A stretch of DNA of 64,000 nt from JAHCHG01 sp965214585 (lineage in GTDB: Bacteria; Acidobacteriota; Blastocatellia; Pyrinomonadales; Pyrinomonadaceae), in contig OZ243957.1 of assembly GCA_965214585.1 (NCBI GenBank), positions 1,240,001-1,304,000 on the forward strand. The letters are read 5' to 3'. Numbering within the stretch: position 1 is the first letter of the stretch; each line of letters begins with the position of its first letter. This document shows positions 31,553-39,509 of the stretch, piece after piece. The notes beneath the pieces are model-generated. The model was not told the DNA's origin. It ran no database searches and saw only the letters and a program-made list of their open reading frames with translations. Both the position numbers and the translations under genes were made by a program.

Positions 31553-32442
31553 AATGGGAAAAAGTTATGACGAAAAAAACGACAAAAAAAGTCAAAAAGT
31601 CTGCAAATTCGTCGCGGATTGGTGACGAATCCGTTGCAGATTCGCCGCAAATCCGTTACGCATTCGTCCCGCTTTCGCAACAATTTCGGCGACATACGAA
31701 GAAAAATGATGCAAAAATTTGGATTCCAATTGAATGTTCGCTGCTAATCCGCTACGAGTTCGCCGCGCTTTCGCCGCAAACTCGTTACATATTCGTTGCG
31801 ATTTTGCTTTATTGCGGAATGCGCGGAGTTGACGAAATCCCTTTAGATACAAAGTTTATGGCATCTGCTCTGATTGTTGACGAGCGCACTTTGAAGAAAT
31901 CTTTCGATGAACTTCTTTTTTCAAAACTGCTCCTAGACAGAGAGAAAGAAAGAGAGAAAGAAAAGAACACACAGACAGACAGAGAGAATGCTTCGCGTGT
32001 GTCTGTGGATTCTGAAAATCTTTCGGAAGAAGAAGCCGAAGAAAAAGCGGAAGAAAAAGAGGTTTATAAAAATGAAGCTTCGAGTGGCAACGGCTCGAAT
32101 GAAAATTCAAAACTTTCTAAATTCACAATCGAAGAATGTCTGCGGTACGTTGAAAAAGAAATCGGCGACGGCGCGACAATTCAAAATCCGAAAGCCTTAG
32201 CGACGAAACTCTTCAAAACCGGAGAAGCGGATTCTTTCATAATGGCGAGGCTTTACCCTGATAAACAATCCGAAATTGATTTACAGGCATTCGGCGAGCC
32301 GCGAATTTTTACGGACAATCCGTGTTCGGTTTGCTTGGGCGCGAAAATGGCGGATACGGATGGCGCGGGTTATCGGAAATGCGAGCATTGCAGAAACGAG
32401 CGCGGCAAAGCTACGGGACTCGAACCGCGAGGAAATTTTTGA
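31549..32442 (+). CDS. Replication-initiation-like protein with zinc-ribbon C terminus
   Basis: The protein has 297 residues. The N-terminal part (about 60-130) has the winged-helix pattern seen in phage replication and DnaD-like proteins (LSPQTRYIFVAILLYCGMRG...LIVDERTLKKSFDELL). A long charged low-complexity linker (about 130-185) follows. The C-terminal domain ends in a four-cysteine zinc ribbon CSVC...CEHC. Role in element replication is inferred from position and pattern. Confidence 0.55.
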   Translation: MKWEKVMTKKTTKKVKKSANSSRIGDESVADSPQIRYAFVPLSQQFRRHTKKNDAKIWIPIECSLLIRYEFAALSPQTRYIFVAILLYCGMRGVDEIPLDTKFMASALIVDERTLKKSFDELLFSKLLLDREKEREKEKNTQTDRENASRVSVDSENLSEEEAEEKAEEKEVYKNEASSGNGSNENSKLSKFTIEECLRYVEKEIGDGATIQNPKALATKLFKTGEADSFIMARLYPDKQSEIDLQAFGEPRIFTDNPCSVCLGAKMADTDGAGYRKCEHCRNERGKATGLEPRGNF

Positions 32443-32494
32443 TTGATAAATCCGCAGGAAAATTTTAACGAATAAAAATCCGCAGGAAAAATTT

Positions 32495-32902
32495 ATGAAA
32501 AATAAAAATCTATCGGGCGGTTTATTTATGGCGAAGCCAACGCCGCTTGCACAAAAGGAAACATCGCTGTCGGCGCAGATTGCCGATTATCTCAAATCGC
32601 GCCGGATTTACAATGACCGACTGCAATGCGGAAAGGTCGAAACCAAGCGCGGCAATTGGGTGCAGATGTGCAAAGCCGGAACGCCCGACAGGTTCGCCAT
32701 TGTTCGCGGACACATCATTTTTATCGAGGTCAAAAAATTCGGCAAAGAGCCAACCGCCGAGCAGTTTGACCGACACAAGGAATTGAGAGCGTCGGGCGCA
32801 ATCGTAATTGTCGCCGATTCTTTTGATAATTTTACAAACCAATTTTCAGCCATTCGCGCGGCGATTGAAGAAATGGCGCGAAAGGGAGAGCTATATGATT
32901 AA
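32495..32902 (+). CDS. VRR-NUC family nuclease
   Basis: The protein has 135 residues (or 124 if the internal ATG at 32528 is used). The PD-(D/E)xK core of the VRR-NUC family is visible: KAGTPDRFAIVRGHIIFIEVKK with the catalytic Asp, Glu and Lys, followed by QFDRHKELRASGA. Such standalone nucleases are frequent in phages and integrated elements. The upstream 46 bases contain a tandem repeat of AATCCGCAGGAAAA, giving two ribosome-like AGGA sites. Confidence 0.85.
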   Translation: MKNKNLSGGLFMAKPTPLAQKETSLSAQIADYLKSRRIYNDRLQCGKVETKRGNWVQMCKAGTPDRFAIVRGHIIFIEVKKFGKEPTAEQFDRHKELRASGAIVIVADSFDNFTNQFSAIRAAIEEMARKGELYD

Positions 32903-33146
32903 TAAAATCGGCTTGGCTTTGATTAATGAGTCGGGCGAATTTATACCGATAAAATCAAGCAAACTGGAATCGGAAATCGAAATCACGATTGCCGAAACAT
33001 TTACGAAAATCAATCACAGTCTGAACGGGAATAAAGACAAGGAAATTCGCCTTGATGAGAAATTCAGATTGTGCCAACACTTAATAAAATTTTTAGAGGA
33101 GGTGAAAAATGCCGGAACAAGCACAAATGACAGCGATGCAGAATGA
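32895..33146 (+). CDS. Hypothetical protein of the integrated element
   Basis: The protein has 83 residues. The ATG at 32895 follows AAAGGGAG and overlaps the end of the nuclease gene. Two helices and an acidic tail; no recognised family. Confidence 0.65.
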   Translation: MINKIGLALINESGEFIPIKSSKLESEIEITIAETFTKINHSLNGNKDKEIRLDEKFRLCQHLIKFLEEVKNAGTSTNDSDAE

Positions 33147-33501
33147 TTTAATTCAAATCGCGCAAATGATTCAAGCCGATTTGAATACAATCGAAAGCAA
33201 GCATCACGACGAAGCCGCGATTGACGACGAAATGGATTTAATCAAACACACCGAATTGCAGACGGTTTTGACTGACCGGCACGAAATCAACAATCAGTTG
33301 AAATATACAAATGATAAGCAACGAGATGCCGCCTTGAAAATCGCGCTCGACGCAAATCAAACTTATCAGGATTTGAAATCGGCGCGGGCTGTGAAAATCG
33401 TCGAGCAGAGTTTATTAAAATCAAAAACCGAGTTTTCGCGCAAAGAATTTCGGGCGAAGGAATTGTTGATGCTTTATTATGCGAATAATCCGAGCGCGTA
33501 G
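33109..33501 (+). CDS. Hypothetical helical protein of the integrated element
   Basis: A 130-residue protein with a very strong Shine-Dalgarno (GAGGAGGTG) 5 bases before the ATG, within the end of the preceding gene. Almost entirely helical, acidic at the N terminus, ending LLMLYYANNPSA. No family recognised. Confidence 0.7.
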   Translation: MPEQAQMTAMQNDLIQIAQMIQADLNTIESKHHDEAAIDDEMDLIKHTELQTVLTDRHEINNQLKYTNDKQRDAALKIALDANQTYQDLKSARAVKIVEQSLLKSKTEFSRKEFRAKELLMLYYANNPSA

Positions 33502-33708
33502 AGAGTTCGCTTTGGCGCGGCTGGTCTGGTGTGTTTCCCCGCCGCCCTTTGGCGCGGCGCGGCTCTATACAAATATCGTCAGCAAACTTGGCGTTTCCCG
33601 CCGCGCCGCCGGAGGCTTGCGCCTTTTTTCAGCAACGCGCTTACGCGCTTCGCACCCGCGTAAAGAAAATTGTTTGGCGTGTTTTTAAGAGGCGAAAAAC
33701 TAAAAATT
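33502..33708. other. GC-rich gene-less stretch with palindromes
   Basis: About 200 bases rich in CGCG/GCGC words (GGCGCGGCGCGG, CCGCCGCGCCGCC, ACGCGCTTACGCGC) between two AT-richer genes. Open frames here have no start context and no protein-like composition. It could be a structured RNA or an origin-like region. Confidence 0.35.
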
Positions 33709-33906
33709 ATGAAATTTAAATTATTTACAATTTGTGAAACCTGTGAATTTAAGATTGACGGAACGCCGGGTGAAATTTACGAAATCGAACGACACGAAGA
33801 ATCGTGTCAGAATTGCGATTATGAGCGTTACCAAGAGTGCGTTGATTGCGGACATCAATTTCGCGCCGGTCAAGACACCTACCATGATTGCGAGTATTTC
33901 GATTGA
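33709..33906 (+). CDS. Small zinc-ribbon-like protein
   Basis: The protein has 65 residues. It contains CETCEF, CQNCDY and ECVDCGHQF cysteine pairs, enough for one or two zinc sites, and an acidic tail. Start at ATG 33709 (MKFKLF). Terminated by the hairpin at 33928. Confidence 0.6.
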   Translation: MKFKLFTICETCEFKIDGTPGEIYEIERHEESCQNCDYERYQECVDCGHQFRAGQDTYHDCEYFD

Positions 33907-33927
33907 AACGAAGAAAGCGGCGAAAAA

Positions 33928-33953
33928 AAAGCCTTGCAAATCCGCAAGGCTTT
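33928..33953. terminator. Bidirectional terminator between convergent genes
   Basis: Perfect stem AAAGCCTTGC / GCAAGGCTTT with a 6-base loop, A-rich on the left and T-rich on the right, between converging genes. Confidence 0.85.
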
Positions 33954-33980
33954 CTACTTGAAAAAAATGAAACCGGAAAA

Positions 33981-34466
33981 TTAACCGACGTAAGAACCTT
34001 TCGCGGCGGTCAGTTCCGCAATGTTTTCAGATGCGTTATTTTCGGCGTAAGCGGCGCGAGCGTTTTGATATTCAATGTCGTTTCGCTCGACATCATACGC
34101 GGTTTTCGCCGCTTGATAATTCGCATCGTTTTCGAGTGCAGTGTTTAAAGCAGTTCGAGCTGTCGAAGCGTCATCATACAAAGCCTGATGATTCGCCTTT
34201 GCCAGCTTAAAAGTTTCCGAAGCGGCTTTCACGGGCGCGACTGCGGCGTTGTAGTTTGTAACGACATCTTTCAAAGTGTCAACAAACGTCTGAATCGCGG
34301 CTAACTGCACCGCATCAACTACGCCGTTCGCGTCGGATGAAAGCGGTAAAATCTGCGGTTGATTCGACGCATCACGAAACATAAACTGCGTCGTTTGTCC
34401 TTTACCTGTCGTCTGCAAATCCGTCACGACGGCATCTAATTTATCTTGCACTTCTTGACCAGTCAT
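33981..34466 (-). CDS. Helical Ala-rich protein, lone minus-strand gene in the element
   Basis: The protein has 161 residues. A good ribosome site (AAAGGAG) lies 8 bases upstream of the ATG. The sequence is low in Cys and Trp, with long Ala/Asp/Asn-rich helices from about 85 on (ALNTALENDANYQAAKTAYD) that could form a coiled coil. No family recognised. It is the only gene in this half of the element on the minus strand, with its own terminator, which suggests independent expression; a structural, moron or cargo role is possible. Confidence 0.65.
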   Translation of the reverse strand: MTGQEVQDKLDAVVTDLQTTGKGQTTQFMFRDASNQPQILPLSSDANGVVDAVQLAAIQTFVDTLKDVVTNYNAAVAPVKAASETFKLAKANHQALYDDASTARTALNTALENDANYQAAKTAYDVERNDIEYQNARAAYAENNASENIAELTAAKGSYVG

Positions 34467-34599
34467 AATAAAAATCTCCTTTTAATTTGAAGCGATGCCG
34501 CAATCCGCATCAGATTTGCTAATTTGTTTAGCAGATTTATTATAAGCTATGTTAATATCTGAAACAAGCAATTTCGCTGAATAAATACGGGAAGAATCT

Positions 34600-34815
34600 A
34601 TGACAAACTTACGCGAGATAAATTTTTTTCGGCTGATCGTCTTCGTCGGGCTTTCGGTTCTGACGAGTTCCGTTACTTTTTTCGCCGACGAATCTTTAAC
34701 GAGAGGCGAAATTTTTATGACGCTTTTGCAGGCGTTGGTCGTTATGTTCTCGTTTTTGCAATGCCCGGAAGCCGCAAATTTTCTGCGAAAGCCAAAGGAG
34801 AAAAACAATGAATAA
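34600..34815 (+). CDS. Small membrane protein, probable holin
   Basis: The protein has 71 residues with two membrane helices (about 10-28 and 38-54), a short loop and a Lys/Glu tail. It lies directly upstream of a tiny single-helix gene and the endolysin, the usual holin position. A minus-strand ORF over the same DNA is a shadow. Confidence 0.65.
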   Translation: MTNLREINFFRLIVFVGLSVLTSSVTFFADESLTRGEIFMTLLQALVVMFSFLQCPEAANFLRKPKEKNNE

Positions 34816-34921
34816 TTTTTACGAACCGCGCCCGTTTCCGAAACGAAACAGGTTTTTTATCGTCTGCATTTTTATTTATTTAATTTTGCTGACCGCGTTT
34901 ATAATTAGCGAGCATTGCTAA
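34808..34921 (+). CDS. Tiny single-pass membrane protein
   Basis: A 37-residue product: MNNFYEPRPFPKRNRF, then a membrane helix FIVCIFIYLILLTAFII and SEHC. It overlaps the holin stop (ATGAATAA) and ends one base before the endolysin ATG. Perhaps a spanin-like or second holin component; too short for standard gene calling. Confidence 0.55.
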   Translation: MNNFYEPRPFPKRNRFFIVCIFIYLILLTAFIISEHC

Positions 34922-34922
34922 A

Positions 34923-35711
34923 ATGAGAAACTGGAAAGACTTAAAATTTTTCGCCGAAGCCTGCGGATTTTTCGTAACTTCGACAAATTCGGGTTCGCAC
35001 AATAAAGGCTCTAAGCATTATTTAGGGCTGGCGATAGACGTTCGGACGCGCGACAAGACAAACGAGCAGATTGAGCTGTTTCTGCGAAAGTGTGCGGCAC
35101 TTGGCGTTGTCGTCCGCGACGAAAGATTTAAGCCGAAAGGTCAGAAGGTTTGGAGTGGAGCGCATCTGCATTTGGAGATTGCCGAAAACACGGTTGCGAA
35201 AATTTGCGCCTTTCAATGCAGACACGGTTTGACCGTTGACGGAATCGCCGGACCGAACACGCTTGCCCGGCTCAATTCTCAATTCGGAAATCAGCCTTCG
35301 ACGGCAAAAATTTTTTCTGATCTGCGCGACGATGAAATAATTTTAGACTTCCCCGAAAAAAAGGCTTCTCACACGAGCGCAGAAAAAAGCGCAATTCCCT
35401 GCGATGATTCCGAAACGGTTGTCAAAGAGGAAACAATTGTCGAATCTTTCGACCGCTACGGCAAGAAAATCGGCGAAACGGTAGAGCAACATCAAACTTC
35501 AATTGATACAGCCGTGAAAGTTTCGCGTTCGTCAACTCTGATGACGATCATCTCAAAGATCGGGGCGTGGTTTTTGCTCATTTACGGAATAATTCAAGAT
35601 AATATCTTCGAGATAATTATTGCCGTAACTCTCATTATCGCCGTCTTTTATTTCTACACGCAGGCGAAAGAACGGGCGAACGAAAGAAAAGTCGCACTCA
35701 TTAAAAAATAA
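34923..35711 (+). CDS. Endolysin-like M15 peptidase with peptidoglycan-binding domain and membrane tail
   Basis: The protein has 262 residues. The N-terminal M15-type zinc peptidase has SKHYLGLAIDVR (His and Asp ligands) and GAHLHLEI (His). A peptidoglycan-binding motif follows (about 92-118, QCRHGLTVDGIAGPNTLARL). The C-terminal half has an acidic linker and two hydrophobic helices (about 200-245). Membrane tails are unusual for a free endolysin and may tether it or make it a virion or surface lysin. Confidence 0.8.
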   Translation: MRNWKDLKFFAEACGFFVTSTNSGSHNKGSKHYLGLAIDVRTRDKTNEQIELFLRKCAALGVVVRDERFKPKGQKVWSGAHLHLEIAENTVAKICAFQCRHGLTVDGIAGPNTLARLNSQFGNQPSTAKIFSDLRDDEIILDFPEKKASHTSAEKSAIPCDDSETVVKEETIVESFDRYGKKIGETVEQHQTSIDTAVKVSRSSTLMTIISKIGAWFLLIYGIIQDNIFEIIIAVTLIIAVFYFYTQAKERANERKVALIKK

Positions 35712-36200
35712 GAAACTCTAATCCAAATCAATAAAAATTCAGGAAAATAAAAACGTCTGGTCGGGCGGATTAAAAAACTTTTCTAAAGATTCGGCTTGCG
35801 CGTTTGCCGCTTGCGCGGTCAGCGGCGAAAAAAGAAATAAGGAATTTTTTTTACAAAGAATCAAAAACATTTCATCCGAGAATCCGCGAAAATTCGGCGC
35901 GGCTTCGCGCCACTATCATTACAGTAATAACGAAAGATAAAGAAGCGGCTAAGGCAGTTGGTTCGGCTGTTTGCGTCGGCGTTTTTCTCGCCGCGCGTCC
36001 GGTCTTTTTCGCCGATTTCTGCGCCCGTTTTTATCGGCGACATTCGCAAAGGTTTGCCGATGTTTTTTTCGGCAAGCCGGCGCGATGCGCCACGCTCAAA
36101 AGTTTTTCAGCGCGTCGCGTGTGCGCTTTTCTTTTATTAGTTTTCCTTATCTTTCGGGTGCAAAGGTCGGGCGCGTCTTTCATAAGTTTATTTTTGAATG
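35712..36200. other. Gene-less stretch after the endolysin
   Basis: I see no gene I can support. The right part (35950-36130) is GC-rich with repeated GCGCG words like 33502-33708. Long open frames in three frames here have Arg/Phe/Ser-biased, non-protein-like composition. Confidence 0.4.
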
Positions 36201-36201
36201 C

Positions 36202-36234
36202 TTGGTATTCTTTTGGTATTCTAATAATACCAAA
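36202..36234. promoter_or_regulatory. TTGGTATT operators upstream of the SWIM gene
   Basis: A TTGGTATT half-site (36202-36209) and the palindrome TTTGGTATT-N5-AATACCAAA (36212-36234) repeat the operator found at the divergent promoter, so the same repressor probably controls the right-end genes. Confidence 0.65.
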
Positions 36235-36270
36235 GCAATTTTGGAAATAAAAATTAGAGAGGAAAAAAAA

Positions 36271-36630
36271 ATGAAAGAAATCAAAACAAAAAATCCGCAA
36301 TTTCAAAATGTCTTAAAAAAGGCGATTGCCATTAAGCCGCTTGTTCGCCCGCTTCGCTTTCTGCCTGCTTCGCCGACGATTGCTTATTTGGTTCGCGGCT
36401 CGTCGGGCGATTTTTACCCGGTGCGTTTTCAGCGTTCGGCTTCCGGCAAGATGCTCGGTTCTTGTTTGTGCGCGGGCGCGATGGGAAATTATTTCTGTTA
36501 TCATCTCGCCGCCGCGATGTTGGGGCATTGCGGCTTCGTTCGCTCCGGTCTGCGTCCCGCCGCGCCGTCCCGCGCCGCCTCTGCGCCGCCTGTTTATTCC
36601 GGCGATGAAAGCGTGAGAAATTTAATTTGA
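36271..36630 (+). CDS. Small SWIM-type zinc-finger protein
   Basis: The protein has 119 residues. The ATG at 36271 follows GAGAGG by 9 bases. CLC...CYH fits the CxCx(n)CxH SWIM zinc motif (SCLCAGAMGNYFCYHLAAAM), preceded by a strand-rich region (IAYLVRGSSGDFYPVRFQ). Probably DNA- or protein-binding. A longer frame upstream lacks protein-like character. Confidence 0.65.
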   Translation: MKEIKTKNPQFQNVLKKAIAIKPLVRPLRFLPASPTIAYLVRGSSGDFYPVRFQRSASGKMLGSCLCAGAMGNYFCYHLAAAMLGHCGFVRSGLRPAAPSRAASAPPVYSGDESVRNLI

Positions 36631-36640
36631 GAATCGCGGC

Positions 36641-36685
36641 GGCGAAGCGGAAAGCCAATTGATAGTTTCCGCTTCGCCTCGCTTT
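36641..36685 (+). terminator. Terminator after the SWIM gene
   Basis: Perfect 13-bp stem GGCGAAGCGGAAA / TTTCCGCTTCGCC followed by TCGCTTTTT. Confidence 0.75.
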
Positions 36686-36907
36686 TTGGTTCGGTAAATG
36701 CGTCTTCTCCATCGCGCCGAAAAAAACATCGGCGCAATTCCGAAGCCGTCTTTTTCACAAACAGCCGACCCGACGCGAGAAAAACGCCGACGCTGGCAAC
36801 TCGAACCGTTTCACCTTTACTAACTTCTTTGCTTTTCCCGCCAATATCTGAAAACGATTGACGGCGAAGCAAGGCAAATGCTGATAAATCAGCAAGGAGA
36901 AAATAAA

Positions 36908-37111
36908 ATGCAAAATTTTAATATCAAAAATTACAAAATCACGCCCGAACAATTAGCCGAAATCGAATCTCATTTAGAACTGGCAGGCTTTATTTTGAAC
37001 TCGGAAGAAATCCCCGATTGGGAAGATTTAAATACGGCTTGCAGACAGATATTCGATGCGCGGCAAAATCTCAAGTGGATTCGTGAGAAATCAGAGCCGC
37101 AAACGGTTTAA
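36908..37111 (+). CDS. Hypothetical small protein of the integrated element
   Basis: The protein has 67 residues. An AAGGAG lies 8 bases before the ATG at 36908, which is why I prefer it to an in-frame ATG 30 bases earlier. ITPEQLAEIESHLELAGF is helical. No family known. Confidence 0.6.
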   Translation: MQNFNIKNYKITPEQLAEIESHLELAGFILNSEEIPDWEDLNTACRQIFDARQNLKWIREKSEPQTV

Positions 37112-37153
37112 CTTTTGGACGTTTCGCCGTATCGGAAAAACGGCGCAAATAAA

Positions 37154-37378
37154 ATGAATGAACAATTAGAAAAAGCGTATGCCGAGCAAAATTCGGATTT
37201 TCTGAAATGTATTGCAGACAGAATAGATGAAAGCGTCGGGCAATCCGAACAAATTGCGAACGAATTAAAACGAATCGCCGACGCGCTTGAAAAAATTTCA
37301 TCAGCAGTAAGAGATAACGGATATTCAGACGGCGGCGCGAACCTGCAAGTTGAAGCCGCAACATATCCACAAACATAA
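37154..37378 (+). CDS. Hypothetical coiled-coil protein, last gene of the element
   Basis: A 74-residue acidic protein with heptad-like helix ADRIDESVGQSEQIANELKR. It is followed by a terminator and then the right attachment site. The ATG at 37154 is chosen over a TTG at 37115. Confidence 0.55.
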   Translation: MNEQLEKAYAEQNSDFLKCIADRIDESVGQSEQIANELKRIADALEKISSAVRDNGYSDGGANLQVEAATYPQT

Positions 37379-37422
37379 AACAAAAACGGGCGCGAATCCA
37401 AAAAGGGATTTCAAATTAAACC

Positions 37423-37457
37423 AAAGGAACGCCTCACATTTCGCGGAGCGTTCCTTT
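37423..37457 (+). terminator. Terminator at the right end of the element
   Basis: AAAGGAACGC / GCGTTCCTTT stem with a 15-base loop and a T tract, ending rightward transcription. Confidence 0.8.
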
Positions 37458-37496
37458 TCCTCACCCCGAAGTGATTAAATCTCTTAAAAATTTCGA

Positions 37497-37513
37497 GTCC
37501 AAACGAAGTCTAA
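37497..37513 (+). other. Candidate integrase arm-type site, right
   Basis: GTCCAAACGAAGTCTAA, one base different from the repeat at 28017-28033. Confidence 0.5.
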
Positions 37514-37626
37514 AACTTTCCGATAAATCCAAATTTTCCGCTTCATCCGTTCAGATTGAGTTTGATTTAACTTAGATTTTTCCGCAGGTTCAGCATTTAT
37601 CGTATTATCAAATAATTTAACAACTG

Positions 37627-37648
37627 CTTACCTGTGGAGCATTTTTAA
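37627..37648. other. attR of the tRNA-Asn element
   Basis: Right copy of the 22-bp core, identical to the tRNA 3' end plus flank. The host terminator at 37652 presumably belonged to the tRNA before insertion. Confidence 0.85.
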
Positions 37649-37651
37649 AAC

Positions 37652-37690
37652 AAAAAAAGGAAACGTCAAATTTGATGTTTCCTTTTTTTG
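37652..37690. terminator. Bidirectional terminator between tRNA-Asn (ancestral) and ttcA
   Basis: AAAAAAAGGAAAC / GTTTCCTTTTTTT stem with a self-complementary inner loop, placed just after attR and just before the ttcA 3' end. Confidence 0.85.
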
Positions 37691-37693
37691 TTT

Positions 37694-38575
37694 TTAAGAA
37701 ATTCCGATGCCGACCAAGTTGTTTTGAAATTGCGGTTCGGAGTGGTCGAAAACTTCGTCTAATTCTTTTTCGACGCTGCCGTGTCCGGGTGGAATGGCTT
37801 TTATTATAGGCTCGAAATCTTTGAAATTGTAGAGTTCGGTGTCGAGCAGATGAGAGCCGGTGACGTTTGTCAAGGCGGTCATTATTGAACTTCGGACGTG
37901 CGGAACTTCGTTTGCCAAATCCGTGATGAGTTTTTTCATACGGGCGCGTTTTAAGTTCGGCTGCGAGCCGCACAAATTGCACGGAATGATCGGGAATTGT
38001 TTTTCTTCGGCGAATTTTTTAATTTCGCTTTCCTGACAATAGACAAGCGGGCGGATAACCGTGTTGCGTTTGTCGTCCGAACGCAAGATAGGCGGCATCG
38101 CTTTTAATTGTCCGACGAAAAATAAATTAAGGAGAAATGTATTGATAACGTCGTCGGCGTGATGTCCGAGCGCGATCTTTGTGCAGTTTTCCGCGACGGC
38201 GTGGTTGTATAAAATGCCGCGTCTGAGGCGCGAACAGAGTGAGCAGAAGGTTTTTCCGGCGGGAACTTTTTCTTTGACGATGGAATATGTGTCTTCTTCG
38301 ATAATGCGGTATTCTACGCCGACGCTTTCCAGATAATCGGGCAGAACTTCGGCGGGAAAACCGGGCTGCTTCTGATCGAGATTGACGGCGAGAATCTCGA
38401 AATGGACGGGCGCACGTTTTTTTGTATCGAGCAGAAGATCGAGCATCGTGTAGCTGTCCTTTCCGCCGGAAACGCAGACCATAATCTTGTCGCCGTCCTC
38501 GATCATCGAAAAATCATTGATGGCTTTGCCCATTTTTTTGAGCAGTTTTGTTTTCGTTTTACTTTCTACAAACAA
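37694..38575 (-). CDS. ttcA: tRNA 2-thiocytidine synthetase TtcA
   Basis: The protein has 293 residues. It thiolates cytidine 32 of tRNA using ATP and an Fe-S cluster. The PP-loop SGGKDS is at 36-41. The CSLC pair (C111, C114) and a third cysteine in IIPCNLC fit the cluster ligands. The start is TTG at 38575, 10 bases after GGAGG; an in-frame ATG 42 bases later is an alternative. Sulfur may come from the cysteine desulfurase at 3326-4471. Confidence 0.9.
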   Translation of the reverse strand: MFVESKTKTKLLKKMGKAINDFSMIEDGDKIMVCVSGGKDSYTMLDLLLDTKKRAPVHFEILAVNLDQKQPGFPAEVLPDYLESVGVEYRIIEEDTYSIVKEKVPAGKTFCSLCSRLRRGILYNHAVAENCTKIALGHHADDVINTFLLNLFFVGQLKAMPPILRSDDKRNTVIRPLVYCQESEIKKFAEEKQFPIIPCNLCGSQPNLKRARMKKLITDLANEVPHVRSSIMTALTNVTGSHLLDTELYNFKDFEPIIKAIPPGHGSVEKELDEVFDHSEPQFQNNLVGIGIS

Positions 38576-38847
38576 TTTTTATAAACCTCCAAACCTTAAA
38601 TTTTGACACGATCCGCCTCAATTGACAAACATCTGCAAACGGGCGGGCGAAATTTAATTTAAATAAAAACTGGACACGGACACGGAAAATTTCATATTAT
38701 ATAAATCTCTACTGGAAAATTCAGCACTCTAGAAGTTTCTAATTAGTATATGAACTATATAAAAGTTTTGGGGATTTCAGTTCCCAATAAAAATCTTTGT
38801 GCGGTTTTATAAACTTAAATACAAAATTCGGAGGATACTTTAAAGCA

Positions 38848-39486
38848 ATGATCAGAATGGGAAAAAATTCCAAATCGGAAGAAAATGAAGAAACAGATGT
38901 GTCAAATCAGACATCGGAATCGGGCGCGAGATACCCGTATTTAAGCGACAACGTGCCGTCGGCGACACGCGCTATTTCCGAAAGCGAATCAATGGCGCGG
39001 GACATCAAAGAGGGACGTTTAAGCGGCTATGTCGGCAACGGAACGGTTTTAACGGGCGAAACGAATTTTCAGGCGATGCTTCGCGTTGACGGGCATTTAA
39101 CCGGGCGCGTTACTTCCGAACAAGGAACTTTGATTGTCGGTTCGACGGGAAAAGTTGATGCGAATGTTTCGGTGGCGGAAGCCGTCGTCAACGGATCGGT
39201 CAACGGCGACATCGAAGCGTCGGAAAAACTCGAACTCGGACGCACGGCAAAGGTCGTCGGCAATATTACCGCGCCGCGTCTGATCTTATCCGACGGCGCG
39301 ATTCTCGAAGGCGGCTGCACGATGCTCAAGGCAAAGGAAAATTTTGAGAAGCGTAACTCGAATGTGAACGCTCAATTTACGACCAACGAGCTTCCGCCGA
39401 GTTCAATAAACAATGAGGAAATATCAGAAGAAAGCGTCAATTTATTGGAAACGGACGAAGGACTTGCCGAATCCGTATCGAATTAA
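38848..39486 (+). CDS. Bactofilin (polymer-forming cytoskeletal protein)
   Basis: The protein has 212 residues. The core (about 65-150 from this start) is the right-handed beta-helix of bactofilins, with repeating strands such as GTVLTGETNFQAMLRVDGHL, VNGSVNGDIEA and AKVVGNITAPRLILSDGAILEG. Disordered acidic tails flank it. It forms non-polar filaments without nucleotide and helps position wall or polar structures. GGAGGA upstream supports ATG 38848; a TTG 51 bases earlier is less likely. Confidence 0.9.
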   Translation: MIRMGKNSKSEENEETDVSNQTSESGARYPYLSDNVPSATRAISESESMARDIKEGRLSGYVGNGTVLTGETNFQAMLRVDGHLTGRVTSEQGTLIVGSTGKVDANVSVAEAVVNGSVNGDIEASEKLELGRTAKVVGNITAPRLILSDGAILEGGCTMLKAKENFEKRNSNVNAQFTTNELPPSSINNEEISEESVNLLETDEGLAESVSN

Positions 39487-39509
39487 CTGAAATTCGCGCT
39501 CGATTAAAT

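Noticed and set aside
33109..33146. Frameshift between two small element genes that overlap by 38 bases
   Set aside because: The second gene has a strong Shine-Dalgarno of its own within the overlap, so two separate genes are more likely.
34482..34808. 108-codon minus-strand frame over the holin gene
   Set aside because: The plus-strand frame has two clear membrane helices and sits in a lysis cassette; the minus frame does not resemble a protein family.
35804..36250. Long open frames in several frames after the endolysin
   Set aside because: Arg/Phe/Ser-biased composition, no ribosome site, and a GC-rich repetitive base; they look like chance frames.
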